Below are positions 22,038 through 33,449 of a stretch of DNA of 64,000 nucleotides, in pieces. The stretch covers positions 372,001-436,000 of the forward strand of contig LUGG01000014.1 in NCBI GenBank assembly GCA_001683735.1. Reading direction: 5' to 3'. A program made the position numbers and the translations under genes. Each line of letters starts with the position of its first letter. Positions within the stretch are counted from its first letter, which is position 1. The notes under the pieces were generated by a model. The model ran no database searches. It saw only the letters and a program-made list of their open reading frames with translations, and had not been told where the DNA came from. The DNA comes from Grifola frondosa. Lineage: Eukaryota; Basidiomycota; Agaricomycetes; Polyporales; Grifolaceae.

Positions 22038-22568
22038 ATGCCCGGCCTCATCCAACGTTATAACGTCGCCGCAGAGTATTCAGAGATGCTCTCCACAGCT
22101 CGTCAACGCAGTACATCTCGCCGCGCCAGTCTATCCTCCCGACATGCGGCAGCGGGCGAAGCGTCAGAGTGGTACCATGCTGTATGCCCGCCACTCGAGG
22201 ACTTCCAGGACGTCATCCGCCGCTTCCAAAGAGACCCGGAATTCTCGCAGGACCGAGTCTTCCGATTCCTGCGCCCACTGTTTGTCTTCAGCATACTCTT
22301 CGCAGTGGCAGTCTTCGCCCTCCAGCCAAATTCATTTGCGCATCACATCCTGACGGCGCCTGAGGAGCACACGAAGGATCTCGCGATTTACGGAGCAGGA
22401 ATCCTCGGGGTGTTGCTAGTGGGTCTGGCAATCTTGCGCAGCCTGATATGGTGTGTTGGCGAAGTGGCTGCTGCGATAGTCTCCTTGGAGAGCCGTCAGG
22501 AGAGAGACAGAAGGAATACGCAGGAGCTTCCGTCGTCAAACGTGCTTCTCGGTGGAATCCTTTTGTAA
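22038..22568 (+). CDS. Membrane protein of unknown function with two predicted spans (176 aa)
   Basis: This is a single-exon frame beginning MPGLIQRYNVAAEYSEML. A Ser/Arg-rich stretch (RQRSTSRRASLSSRH) is followed by an amphipathic helix, LEDFQDVIRRFQRDPEF. Two hydrophobic segments follow, LFVFSILFAVAVFAL (about residues 80-95) and LAIYGAGILGVLLVGLAIL (about 118-136). A charged segment, SLESRQERDRRNTQELP, and a short hydrophobic end (SSNVLLGGILL) close the protein. I do not recognise a family. The frame is also open for 70 codons upstream, but that part is Ser/Pro-rich and leader-like, so I chose the ATG at 22038. Confidence 0.55.
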   Translation: MPGLIQRYNVAAEYSEMLSTARQRSTSRRASLSSRHAAAGEASEWYHAVCPPLEDFQDVIRRFQRDPEFSQDRVFRFLRPLFVFSILFAVAVFALQPNSFAHHILTAPEEHTKDLAIYGAGILGVLLVGLAILRSLIWCVGEVAAAIVSLESRQERDRRNTQELPSSNVLLGGILL

Positions 22569-22753
22569 CCTAGCATACAGTCCAGCACAGGCTTTAGTCG
22601 CTGAGCTTAGTTACGTCCGAGGCCGAAACAGGCGCCAATTTACTTTGTGATATGTGCTGACGTCTATTTGGATTTTTACGCAAAAGGAAACTCTCACTTC
22701 TTCACCACGTCTTCAGCGCAACCTGGTTCCGCCCATCCATTATTGCCGACAAC

Positions 22754-23902
22754 ATGTTGAAATCTTGGCTTACCTTCTGCACACCGAAGAGTCGTAACAT
22801 TGTTCGCAATATTCTTAAAGCTCAGGAGAATGGCCATGTAATGACCTCACAACAAATATATCAAACGGCTCGTCAGCAGTTCCCGGATGAGCATGATCTT
22901 ATCAAAGAGGACGTGGTGGTGAACTACAAAAATGAGCCAGCGATGAAAGTCAATCGCAGACCTACACCACCTACTAGTCGTATGGGGAGGCCGGCGGTTC
23001 CGAGCAATCACCCGCTACAATCCCTCAGGTGAGCAGAATCGCGACAACTGTCTGCTCAGGACTCTGTGACATTCACAAACCGTGCCTTATGGACAACCAG
23101 ATATCTCAAGAAAGTCGTTATGGAGGACCTAGTGGCGAGAGACGAAGTTATCAAAGTCCGCGTCTGGCGCGGCAGCGGAGGCGTCGACGAGGAGGGGAAC
23201 AAAATGGATCTCATTGTTCACAAGGGCAGTGACAACCAGCCGGTAAAGAGCCTGTCCCTCCCCCAGAAGGAGTCATGGATGTGGCAGCTTAACGCGGAGA
23301 AAATGATTCTGGAGGAAGAGCCTGCGGAGAGCAATGGCCCAGACGACGACCCTTTGCTGGCGAATCACACAGCTCAAGCTGCGTTTTAAGATGTCGGATA
23401 ATGCCTTCGGTGTCCTGTGTGGGACAGACGGACACGAGAACTTGTCGAACAGGAACTCACCCAGTCCAACCTCTCTACCCTGGGCCCAGGCCATGGTTTT
23501 GACGATCGCGCATTTGACTCCCGGAGCAAGGGCTCATATGATCGTCAGCGCGGTTCGTATAGCTCGTCCTCTGACCTTCGACGCTCCACGGCTATGCAAG
23601 GCTCACGGGCCAGCGAAGGGCGGGGAAACACAACGACCTTCCGGAGCGAAGCTGATTCATGGTTCAAGACAAATTCTGCCAACAAAAACCCTTTTCCGCG
23701 CGGTTATGGCATTCGGCCAAGAGAGGACCTTCGAGAAACAGATGTAGAAGAGAAGGGCGTTCAAGACTCGAATGATCTTAGGAACGAAGAGAGGATTTGG
23801 GGAGCGCCTCATCATGAAGAAGGGGGATCTAGAGATAGAGGGAGGTTTCAAAGTCAAAGAGACCAACGACGTGTCCAGGAGAGAGGTTCTTCACCTTTTT
23901 AA
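22754..23902 (+). CDS. Unknown protein, basic and charged, three exons
   Basis: I do not recognise the family. Exon 1 (22754-23028) starts MLKSWLTFCTPKSRNIVRNI and has a helical segment, ILKAQENGHVMTSQQIYQTA. After a 31-nt gap (23029-23059, GTGAGC..GCTCAG), exon 2 reads FTNRALWTTRYLKKVVMEDL and VIKVRVWRGSGG. A 46-nt intron (GTTTTAAG..GGGACAG, about 23381-23426) restores frame exactly into exon 3 (TRELVEQELTQSNLSTLG). Exon 3 is Ser/Arg-rich and ends QRRVQERGSSPF. The first join is one base out of phase, so an indel or another donor is likely. The basic N-terminus could be a mitochondrial targeting signal, but that is inference. Confidence 0.5.
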
Positions 23903-24177
23903 TGCGTACGTTGTATCCGATGGGCACTTCACCGTTGAACTGAAGGGTATCATCGTTTGGACAGCGCAGGCATCGTATGCACCTCAGTGCATCGTACCAG
24001 TACCACGATACGCCGCATTCCAATGCTCCCATGTTGTCTGACTGCTGTACTCGAGGGAATTTGTATGATAATATACGCAACACAAGTTGTACTCAAGATA
24101 ATCTACATACGCTAATAACTCCACGTGCGGGAACAACAACGCGATTCCCGTCCGATAGATACTGCAAACAAGTGTCC

Positions 24178-27100
24178 TTATCGTCCACTACTTTTGCGAC
24201 TACGCAAGCTCGCATACGACAGTGCCGGCGACGCCGCCCTCAGCTCTCCTGGCACAGGTGCGGCATTTGCGCGCGTGTTCGCCATAGTATTCGGCGACTG
24301 CACGCCACTGAGATCGTCTGTACTCGCTAGGAACGCTGCATCCAGATACGAGTTCGGGTCATAATGCTGGAAGCTCCCGGAGCGTCGCGACATGTCGCTC
24401 GCCACAGAGCCCGACGAGGGTACACGCCGCAGCTGCGGGCGTGACGCGCTAGACAAAGGCCGCGGCACCATCGCAGGCGTGGAGCCTGCATTGAGACTAA
24501 AGCTACGCTGGTGGCCTGACAATCGGGAAGACGTAGAACGTGGGCTAAGCGCCTCGTGCGCAGCCCCTTGAGCCAGGTCATTTGTGGATGCGTTCGAGGG
24601 CGTCCTTGCATGCGCGCGAAGGCTGACGGGCACGTCATGGTAGGTCCCCTGCTCGGTCGGTGGCCTAGACATGGAATACTGGAGGCGGCTCGGGGTGTGT
24701 GGACGTGTAGAAGGCGATCTTGAACCTCCCAGAGAGGATGATGGTCGCGTGGCTGGCGTCTTTGGTCGCATAGGATCGCCGTTCATGCTGCCAGAGTGCC
24801 CGACAGATCCAGTGCGTGAGGTACTGCGGGGAGCAGGGCTGAATCCGGTGCGTGCAGGCGATGGAGAAGTTCCTGCGAAGGCAGCCAAATCAGGACCAGT
24901 ACCAGAAAAAATGTTTTGCAATGGTAGTTTCGGCGAGGACTGCGCTAGTGGAATATTCGACAGCGGGTTATTAGGAGTGGCAACCGGCGCGCCCATGGGA
25001 ACGAACCCTAGAGGCAAGCCGGAAGCGTTCATCCCAGGAAACACACCCGGCATCGGAGCATTTGCCGTCGTAGGTGTATTCGGGACGGTAGGCACAAGCG
25101 GTTGGGGCGAAGGAAGAGGGCGACTCGGAGAGTCAGGGGTCAACATTCCTTCATGTCGCATACTAGCAGGTGAAACGATCGACCCGGATCCCGACTAGGA
25201 AGTCAAAGCAATGTCAATATGCAACTGCATTTTTTCGGAATGAATTAAAGATTTACGTACAGGGGGGTCGATGCGGATTGTGATCTCATGGCTTGATGAC
25301 GAGGTGCGCCTGTGGTCTCTCGATGTGGTGTCCGACCCCAGGTGCGACCGCCCGTCTGACAGCGGCGACTGCATGGAGCGAGACCGTCGATGTGCCGACG
25401 GCGCCCTTGCGGGGGAAGATGATCCGGCCAGCGGCGATGGAGTGGTAATATTAACTGGACGTAATCTGGGAGGACCAGAGCGCGGGGGAACCGTATTGCC
25501 TTCACATCCCCATATATCAGGTTTCTTCAAATCAAATCGAGGAGATTCACTACGAAACACTAACCTCATCTGCGGCCATCTGTCTCCATTCCTCCAATTC
25601 TTCCGGATTTGAGTATCTAAGTGAATCGGCGATTCTCTGCCTATCATGTCGGCTGCGCGGGCGGTGCATGCCAGAGCTGTCGTCCCTCTCGCCCCTCGGG
25701 AACGGAAACTCAGACGGTTCGACAGCCGGTCCGCTCCCAACTGCGTTAGCAGAACCTGAAGCCATAGGAAACGTAACGGGTTCGGGCATCACTGCGCTCC
25801 TCACAGTGCCAGGACTGGTTTCCAGTGAACTTGACACTTCCTGTATCGCGCTGAGCCCAGATCGACGAGTCCGCGGGGAGCTCAGGAGGTCGAACTGCGA
25901 CATCGTGGTAGACGGAAGTGACTCAGTCATTGAACGCGGAGAGCCGCGCTGTCGTTGTCTATAAGCGTAGTCCCGATTATAGACGGATGGTGGATCTGTT
26001 GAAGGTCGAGAAGATGGGTTGACCGGACGGTCACTGACTGGGCGCGTGGTCTGGAAAGATGGTACGGGTGAGCTTGGGCTTACTGGAGGTTGAGGATTAA
26101 GCTCATGGGGAGGCGGCATAGGTATAAATTTGTCACTGTCAGCGGCGGGAATATAGCCATCTGGGGGAATGGCGTAGCCTGCATGACGAGGGGATGGAGG
26201 CGCATTGTGCACCGATATCGGATGAATGTATCTTGGATCGTCACTAGGGGGTGTGGGCCAAGCAGAAGGCCCGCTAGGTTGGACACCAGACATCCGTGCC
26301 ATGGAGCCAACAGTAGAAGGACGGGGACTGGCGATATCCTCACGGAACCGAGAACCTTCGATGCCCCCTCCATAAGCGTTTGCAGGAGGTATGGGGTCTT
26401 CAAGGATGGCAGCGAGTGATGGAGGATGGGGAGGGTCATCGCGGTAAGGCGAAGGCAATCTCAGCATGGGAGAAAGTTCGTCCAGAGGTGCAGTACGACC
26501 TGGCATGTCATGGACAGAGCCCTCAAATCCAGATGTAAAATCATGAACGTCCTCTCCCGCTCTGTCCTCAATCTCCAGAGGACGCTGATTATATCCAGCA
26601 GCTCTCGCCTGTTCATATCCTCGCCTCATGCCTTCTTCAAAGCCTTGTTTGTGCCCCTGCTCTCGAGCCAAGTTCACCATCTTCTCTTCTTTCAGGCGGC
26701 GAGCGGTAGAGCGGGCTCGCGCGGCGGCAGCTTCCGCATCGTCGCGCTGCGCCTCAATGTCCTTGAGAAGGTCCGAGCCGCGCAGGATCTCCCGCTGAGC
26801 ATTGTCCAGTTGCACTTTGTACATGCTTAGCTCCGCATTCGCTCTTTCCACTTGCTGCTGAGCAGCAAGCCTGGCATCGTTTACGGTCTTGAAACGTTCG
26901 GCAAGCTCGAGGGCTCGCCGTTCGGCCTCTTGAGCACGACGCGTCTCTCCATCGAGACGGTCAAGAGCAGTCCTAAGGACCTTTCGCATCTGCTTCGATT
27001 CATAGCCTTCGTTTACGAGGTATTTGACAAAGTCGGGGTAATGAGCGAGACTGTGGCGGTCGCCATCTCTTCTGCGTGAATGATGTCTATGGTGGTCACT

Positions 27101-27326
27101 CACTCCATTGGCGCCATTAGATACTAGAGACAGTCGCGATGCTCGCGGCGAAAGAGGGTCATCAGGGTCATCATCAACATGGTCCCGGGTGTCTTCGCTG
27201 TCTAATGAATTGCGTAGTGGAGACCTGACGGACAGCGGTTGTTCATGTCAGCAAGTATGCAGCGATAGTGTTCACATACTCTTCGGAGCCATCAGAAGAA
27301 CGGTAGGTTACAGAGCGGTCAGACAT
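24178..27326 (-). CDS. Large Ser/Pro-rich disordered protein with N-terminal coiled coil
   Basis: A protein of roughly 980 residues. Exon 1 is MSDRSVTYRSSDGSEEY; an intron at about 27227-27275 leads to an acidic stretch and a His/Arg-rich patch (SDHHRHHSRRRDGDRHS). Next comes an ordered helix, YPDFVKYLVNEGYESKQMRK, and a coiled coil of about 120 residues (for example ERANAELSMYKVQLDNAQRE). The rest is low-complexity Ser/Pro/Arg with many SP, TP and RxxS sites, typical of phosphorylated scaffold proteins. It ends ASLRSRKSSGR. Further introns lie near 25500-25560 and 25197-25262. No enzymatic domain is visible. The helix plus coiled coil is the only part likely to give distant homologs. Function unknown. 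Confidence 0.7.
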
Positions 27327-27625
27327 AAGAGCAATATTTGAAACAAGAGGTGAGCAACCGAGATTACAGAGTACTTTGTTCAGAGATGGGTTATAGATCC
27401 TAGAATGCGAGACGAGACATAGCAGAAAGCAAGAGTGGTATAATTCAAGCAAGTGCAATAAACAAAAGATGCATATAGTCCAGATAGTGAGGCCAGCTGG
27501 CAGATATCCGCTCTAGTTTACGGAATATCGAGACAGGGCAAGAGCAGCCTGGTGGTTTGACTTTGCGCCCAAGAACTGCCCAAGCTCGACACCCATGATC
27601 GTACCGAAAAGGCAATTGGTTTTCT

Positions 27626-28434
27626 ATGGCTCTCCTCACCCGTCTCCCCCTCCTCCCCTCCTCAAGGCTGCATAGGTCCCTCTTTACTTTCCCAGACTTA
27701 TCCTCATTATCCCCGTTCTCTGACTCAAATGGAAACAACAACCAGCAGCCTCATACCTATCATGAACGCAAGATACTGCCGTATGTCTGGAATCCTGGTA
27801 CGACCTCCGCGCACACGCACTCAACCAACCAATGCCATCATTCAGCTACAGGCCCAGCGAGCTCTACAATGTCGTAGCTGATGCAACGTCATATCCTCGA
27901 TTCCTTCCATTCTGCACGGATGCTCGCATTCTAGGAAACTCGAAGGGCGTATCCGCCCCACACCTCCAGAGCAACAGTATGGATGTAGAGTTGACTGTCG
28001 GATTTCTCTCGTTCAAGGAACGTTATGTCAGCAAAGTTACCTGTCGCCCTCATGAATCAGTCGAGGTGAGCTATCCCGTGTGTGTACTGTGCGTCTGCGG
28101 TTGTCTAACTTTGTTCCTAGGCTGTGGCGTGTTCCTCCACCCCACTCTTCAAAACCCTGAATACAGTGTGGCGCTTTCAGCCGGCCTCCCCGAAGTCCCC
28201 GCATCCAAGCTCCCAATTACCCCGCCTGACCTCTGTTCCTGCGCAGGTATGGTCAGGTGTCACGTCAGGCAAGGCTGACGCTGGTCCACGCTGGTAACTC
28301 TCGATCTCTCATTCGCCTTCGCCAATCCTGTCCACGCCGCCGTATCCGCGACATTCTTTGGACAAGTCTCGAAGATGATGGTGAAGGCGTTCGAAGAGCG
28401 GTGTCTGGAGATCTACGGACCTGGAAAGGCGTAG
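27626..28434 (+). CDS. COQ10: Coenzyme Q-binding protein COQ10 (START/polyketide cyclase fold)
   Basis: COQ10 binds ubiquinone in the mitochondrial inner membrane and is needed for efficient electron transfer. The N-terminus (MALLTRLPLLPSSRLHRSLF) is a plausible matrix-targeting signal. A first intron (about 27781-27845) joins ERKILP to YRPSELYNVVADATSYPRFL, the family hallmark. It is followed by PFCTDARIL, MDVELTVGFLSFKERYVSKV, a second intron, and WRFQPASP. The end is LDLSFAFANPVHAAVSATFF, then FGQVSKMMVKAFEERCLEIY. One C appears to be missing at about 28286 (GGTCCACG), just before LVTLDLSF; without it the frame stops early. The length of about 215 residues fits the family. Confidence 0.88.
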
Positions 28435-31400
28435 TAGCGTGCTAGTAGCCTTGTGATAGAGGATGTCCTATATTCCCTGCATTCACTGTATACCTCTCGT
28501 GGCGTCGTCCTGGTAGAGTAGATAAAATATGTTCTTTGTGCCATCTTTTCGATACCAACACCCCGTCGTGTCGCGGACCTTGCAAGACAGCCTTTCTTGG
28601 TTAGCTCGATCGATCACCCCGAACCGGCGGCAGACTGCCACAACTTTCTACCACCCACAATGTTAACATTCAATCCTGTGGCGTTTCTTGCGAGCAGGTA
28701 TCTTCAGCTGCGGTCTCATATCGTCGCACACAAAAGCGAAAGCTTCTTCACCGCTTGCAGAGCGAATACCAATCTGTACGTCTGTCCCGATGCTCTTCAG
28801 ACAAGAACCTCGAAAACGACATTGACAAGCAGCATAGAACTTCTCACATCTCGGCCACCTCGCAAAGTTTCGCTATAGAACACAGAAAAGGGGCTTGAGC
28901 CTCGAGAGGCGTCAGTCGGCCTTACCCGCAAATGTGACAAATGGCATGCTGATGGTTGGCACTTCTTCAAGAACATAGATGCAATGGAAACTCATGATAT
29001 GCAAGCGTCCCGCTTGAGGGACTTGCCGGGGAGCGGTCCCAAGTTCCTGATTGAGTACCATATTTTCCCTCAGATTAGAATGCTGATTTTGAATCGCTTT
29101 AGCGGCTTGAAGATGCTGGTCACGCTCTGTTCCTACTGTGATATGTCCTATTAACTCAGAACCGTTTATTTCTCTATATCAGGCCACCGATATATTGAGC
29201 CAATTTAATTCAGTCGGATTCGTATGTGGATATGCAGGCCGCCTGATTCACAGAACGTCTTCCAGGTGGCATATCCCCTTATATCATTCAATTGCGAACC
29301 GCTTGCGATCATCAAGAACATGCTGTCTCGCGATGATGATAGGCACACTGCGGAGTATGCCCTCACTCTGGCATCTGCTTGCTGGCTGACATGGTTCGCA
29401 TCGTGCCTTTCATTCATACCTGTTGCTAACTTATGCATAGTAACCCGGACTACGATTTTGCTCCGGTATTCGGCTGGCCGCGATCCTCGCCTAGACTCTG
29501 CACCACTCAGTGGGTCATGCGCGCATTCTCTCTCAAGTTAGGAACAAATCCTTCCGCGTAACTATTCCTCGCCCTGTCCTCGTGTTGAGGACCAAAGGGA
29601 TGCTACTGCGGCCGCTCGGCAGACGCGTACGCCGTCTTCGAAACTGATTCCTGCATTCTGAACAGACGGAAGGTGGCGAAGCGCCTTCGTCCTGCGAATA
29701 TCCGGCGCTACCTCCTGGGTAATCCTGTTTGGCAGACGCTAGATGCGCTCACCCCGCTGCTCACCCCTTTTAGTCGAAGACTCCCCAGGGAAGACTCCAC
29801 CGTTCTCATGATTCCGATGCAGCATCTCCCATTCTGGTACAGCATATTTCCCTTCTAGTGATGGTGTAATTCCCCGCTTAGAATTTTAGTGCCAAAGACA
29901 GTTGCCGAACTGTCCTTATGCTCTCTCCCTGCGGACACACACGTTGAGGCCCGCGTGAGCGAGATCATGTCGCCTGGCCGCACTGCATCGTGCTATTTAT
30001 TTTCATCCTCGAGCCCAGATTCTAAGGCCAACTCCACATCCTTCAGGTGGCAATGATGTACATAGATATCTGTCATGCCTCTTGACCTCAAACGCTCCGA
30101 TGCATTTCACTCCGTGCCCAGCGGCATGCGACCCCCGCTTGGTGGTAAACCAATACCGTAGCGCCCGTGGCTTGAGAGACGCCTCGCGGTCCGCAGCTCA
30201 ATGTGGCATTCAAAAATCGTGTACCAAATGCACCCTTGGTGAATTCGCAATGCCAGATTGACTGAAACATTTGACCGCCGGAAAGTTAACGCATACAGAA
30301 TCAATAGGTTGTGATAAAATTAGCGTCGTGCTTCACATCAGCCACATGCCACAGTTGTACACAGCCTCGATTTTGAAACCACTGAACCTCCGTTCTGATC
30401 AGAAAAATAGGCGAGCGACTTGAGCTTCTGATGTGGCCCGAAAATGGTGACCTTCATCACGCTAAGATCGGAACACGAGAAATGGCAAATTGCGAGTCAC
30501 AAGCAACCGTGTCCATTACGCAGACGTATTAACAAAAACGAGTGGCTAACGTGACCGTCAGGCATCACCAGAAAATTAATGCATACAGAACAAGACTATC
30601 AGCAACCTTTCCATCAACGGCATCGGTGAATTCTGCGACGGAGTATGAACGATCAAAGGATCATGCATTTGAACGGGCGGGGTACTTGCCTCTCGAACAT
30701 AGAGATCAACCAAGATCGTGCGCATTGACCGCTTCTTGGCAGGCTGGGCGAGGATCTCGGTACAGGAAAGTACCCCTGAGTCATGAAGCCGTCAGCGAGA
30801 ATAACATAAAAACAGAGAAAATATTGAAGGCGTACCCCCGCGAGGCCAACGAGCAGCCTTACAAGAAGCTGATGGAACGCGAGCAAACCGTGGCGGAGCC
30901 GGGACGTCGAGAGAATCCACTAGACGGCGCTGTTAATCGGCATCGTGAGTGTGAATAATGGGCGGGCTACGCAAGGTACGTACGTGAGGAGGAAGCAGAG
31001 CCTGATGGGAGGTAGAGAGTGAAACCTGGGCAGCAGTCAACGAGTCTCCCGACATTTATACTGTACAGGCTCCGGATGAGAGCCAATACTGAGAGATGAT
31101 ACCATCGCTGACAGCTCCAACGGTCTAGCCCATAAGCAGCGGTATCCGATCGATGAGGTTTGCCATTTTCACACTTTCGTCGAAGGCGAGTTTTGAATGT
31201 GGAAGGTAAGGACCGACCGGGGACCAACAGAACAAACCCGTATCCATTTGCGAGAAGGTGTGTACGTGGGCGTGCCGCGTTATCAAGATCGGAATTTTGA
31301 CAAGAACGCCAATTTGATTCTATAAGAGCACCCTTCAATTGGGCATCTGCATTAACGTTCCAGCGTCCCGTAGCCGGAAAGCAGGCTACTTCGTTTTGTC

Positions 31401-32701
31401 ACATCTTCCCAGGATGTATTTGGAAGGATTTCATATAACTATAGTGTATTAATCTTGAGCTGCAAAGAAAACCTTAAAATCAGTTTGAATGACAGGTATC
31501 CCCGCATTACGACAGGGCTCATGATCCGGGGCTGCTCTGCAGGGTAAGTGGCAACCATCGAACTCTCATATCAATCAGGCGTATAGGAGACCATCGGAAA
31601 AAGTTGGCGAGGCTCAACGGGCTCCCACACGCCCCAAATATACAAATTACGAAATATGCAGGAAGACATACGTCGCGTATAGAATCTTGGCACTCACGAG
31701 ATGGCAGAATTCCTGAATCGCCACACCGGCGGCGCCGTTAGAAGTACCCTCTATCGACTCTAGGCCGTATCCCGATAGAGTAGATCGTCGCATACTATTA
31801 TCCTATTCTATCCTTCCGGAATGGAATCGCGTGATTAAGTTTTGCACCCGTATTTTTGTAGCAGAGTTATGTCAAACGATTGAAGTCTCCTTCACGGGAG
31901 GACCAACTGCCCTCGTACTGGTTAAGCTCCCTGGAGCCAATGTAAACACAGATGTCGTTATTCCGGCAGGTCAGAGCAAAGTCATCGCTGGTTCGGGAGT
32001 AAAAGAAGGCGCACCACGATTCTGACTTCTGGGCCATTCCATACTCCATTGAGCGCACCAAATATCCCCTGAATTTCCACCGCATCGCCTTCCGTTCCGC
32101 TAGGACTTCGATAAAACCGGCATCACTGATAATAGTATGAGGCTCGTTATTGGCTAATTAAATATTGCGGATATATGATAGAAGACGCCATTGTATCATG
32201 AGAAGCCTGTGAGGCTAGGCTGAGCGAGAAGAGAATGATGGGGAAGAGCGAAGCGCAGAACGCAAGTGTCGGATAAGAGAGTGGACTTCCTAGCTTGAAA
32301 GGACACGCTTGGAGCATGTGGACATCGTGCATCTCGACGCGGATACTAACCAGAAGTCCAACGGAGATATTGTCCACAAGACCTATCGTTCCTGGGTTGC
32401 TATCAGGCAAACTGGTATAACATGAGCTGGAGCTGTATCTCACCTAACAGTGCTCGCGCGAAGCACTTACTCTCATTGATGCAGTCGCTTCAAACCTGTA
32501 AAAAAAATTGCAGGGAAGGCCAAGCTGATATTCATACACGACGACAGGCAATAGCTGATAAATAGAGCATATTACGTCAATAACGTGAGCATCATTCTTC
32601 TGTCCATGACCAGCTTCATCTGCAACTCCGCACTCCGCTCCCTCAATTGGCGCACCAGGACAGCAGAGAGAATAGAGCGTGCGACGAAATTCAAGCAACG
32701 A
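28435..32701. other. 4.3-kb gene-poor interval, possible gene relics
   Basis: I find no convincing gene. Open frames at 28597-28878, 29224-29541, 29673-29858 and 30542-30958 (138 codons, charged, no known motif) have no splice support. A frame around 28890-29140 reads plausibly (EYHIFPQIRML) but matches nothing I know. A secreted-type fragment at 31831-32025 is listed separately. The stretch could hold an eroded gene or degraded transposon remains; no transposase, reverse transcriptase or long terminal repeats are evident. Confidence 0.45.
31831..32025 (+). pseudogene. Possible fragment of a secreted fungal protein
   Basis: The frame reads CQTIEVSFTGGPTALVLVKL and then DVVIPAGQSKVIAGSG. The Cys-Gln-x-x-x-Val-x-(Trp/Phe)-x-Gly-Gly pattern resembles the repeat unit of small secreted or GPI-anchored Ser/Thr-rich proteins in Agaricomycetes. 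There is no signal peptide or Ser/Thr-rich tail in the surrounding frames. It is probably a relic, or one exon of a gene I cannot assemble. Confidence 0.3.
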
Positions 32702-33449
32702 TCAGCCAACGTAGTCCGCGTTTTCAGGGCAGTCCCGAGCAATCTGGGAACTGTTAAGCAACAGGACAGCAACGTCATAATCATAGGTACGCACATGCCC
32801 CTCTTGCTGACACTTATAACAGGTCTTGCTCTTGTACGGATTGCCGCCAGCAGGAGCGCCACCTTCAACCAGGGTACCGGGAGCCGCAAGACAGTCCCTG
32901 GGAGATATTAAGTATTTGAAAGAAACGGACAGAAAAGCCGTCTCAGTACCTTGCCATGTGATTAGGACCTCCGCAGCGATAGCATTTCACAGGAGGAAGC
33001 GTCGAAGTATTCAAAGCACGACCAGGAGGGGGCGCACGAGACGCAAACGTGCCACCTGCAACATTTGGGCAGTTGCGGGCGAAATGCCCAAACCGCCCGC
33101 AATTCTGGGATATATTGAGACAGGCCTTATCTTTGAATTGAGAATCCACTCACGTAGCACTTCTGATTACCGCCTTGGAGCCTCAAGCTGGGACAATCGG
33201 CTTGAATATGGCCGACACCGCCGCAAGAGTAGCACTGCTTGGCGGCGACTGTTCGGGGAGATGGGCAAGCAGAAGACTCATGCCCCGGCTGACGGCAGTT
33301 GTAGCACAGACGCTCCTGCGAAGTGCAGTTCTCGGCGATGTGACCCACTGCGGCGTAGGGAGAGATAAGTTACTGTGGCACGAGAGGGGTGATTAGCACG
33401 CACGATTCCCGCACTTGAAGCACCCCTTCCTGCTGGACTGGTACGCCAT
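32702..33449 (-). CDS. GIS2: CCHC zinc-knuckle nucleic-acid-binding protein (GIS2/byr3/CNBP family)
   Basis: The protein consists almost wholly of CX2CX4HX4C zinc knuckles: CFKCGNLGHIAENC, CYNCRQPGHESSAC, CYSCGGVGHIQADC, NCGRFGHFARNC with its preceding Cys, CYRCGGPNHMARDC and CYKCQQEGHIARDC. Between knuckles four and five is a linker with APPPGR. The start is MAYQSSRKGCF at 33449 and the end is ENADYVG. Four short introns split the knuckles at or near their histidines (for example GTACTG..CCCAG after MAR). Family members bind single-stranded RNA or DNA and regulate translation and stress responses. Six knuckles is within the family range. No frame repair is needed. Confidence 0.88.

Noticed and set aside
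28890..29550. Possible cytochrome P450 remnant
   Set aside because: I looked for the heme-binding FxxGxRxCxG and the ExxR motifs in all frames and found neither.
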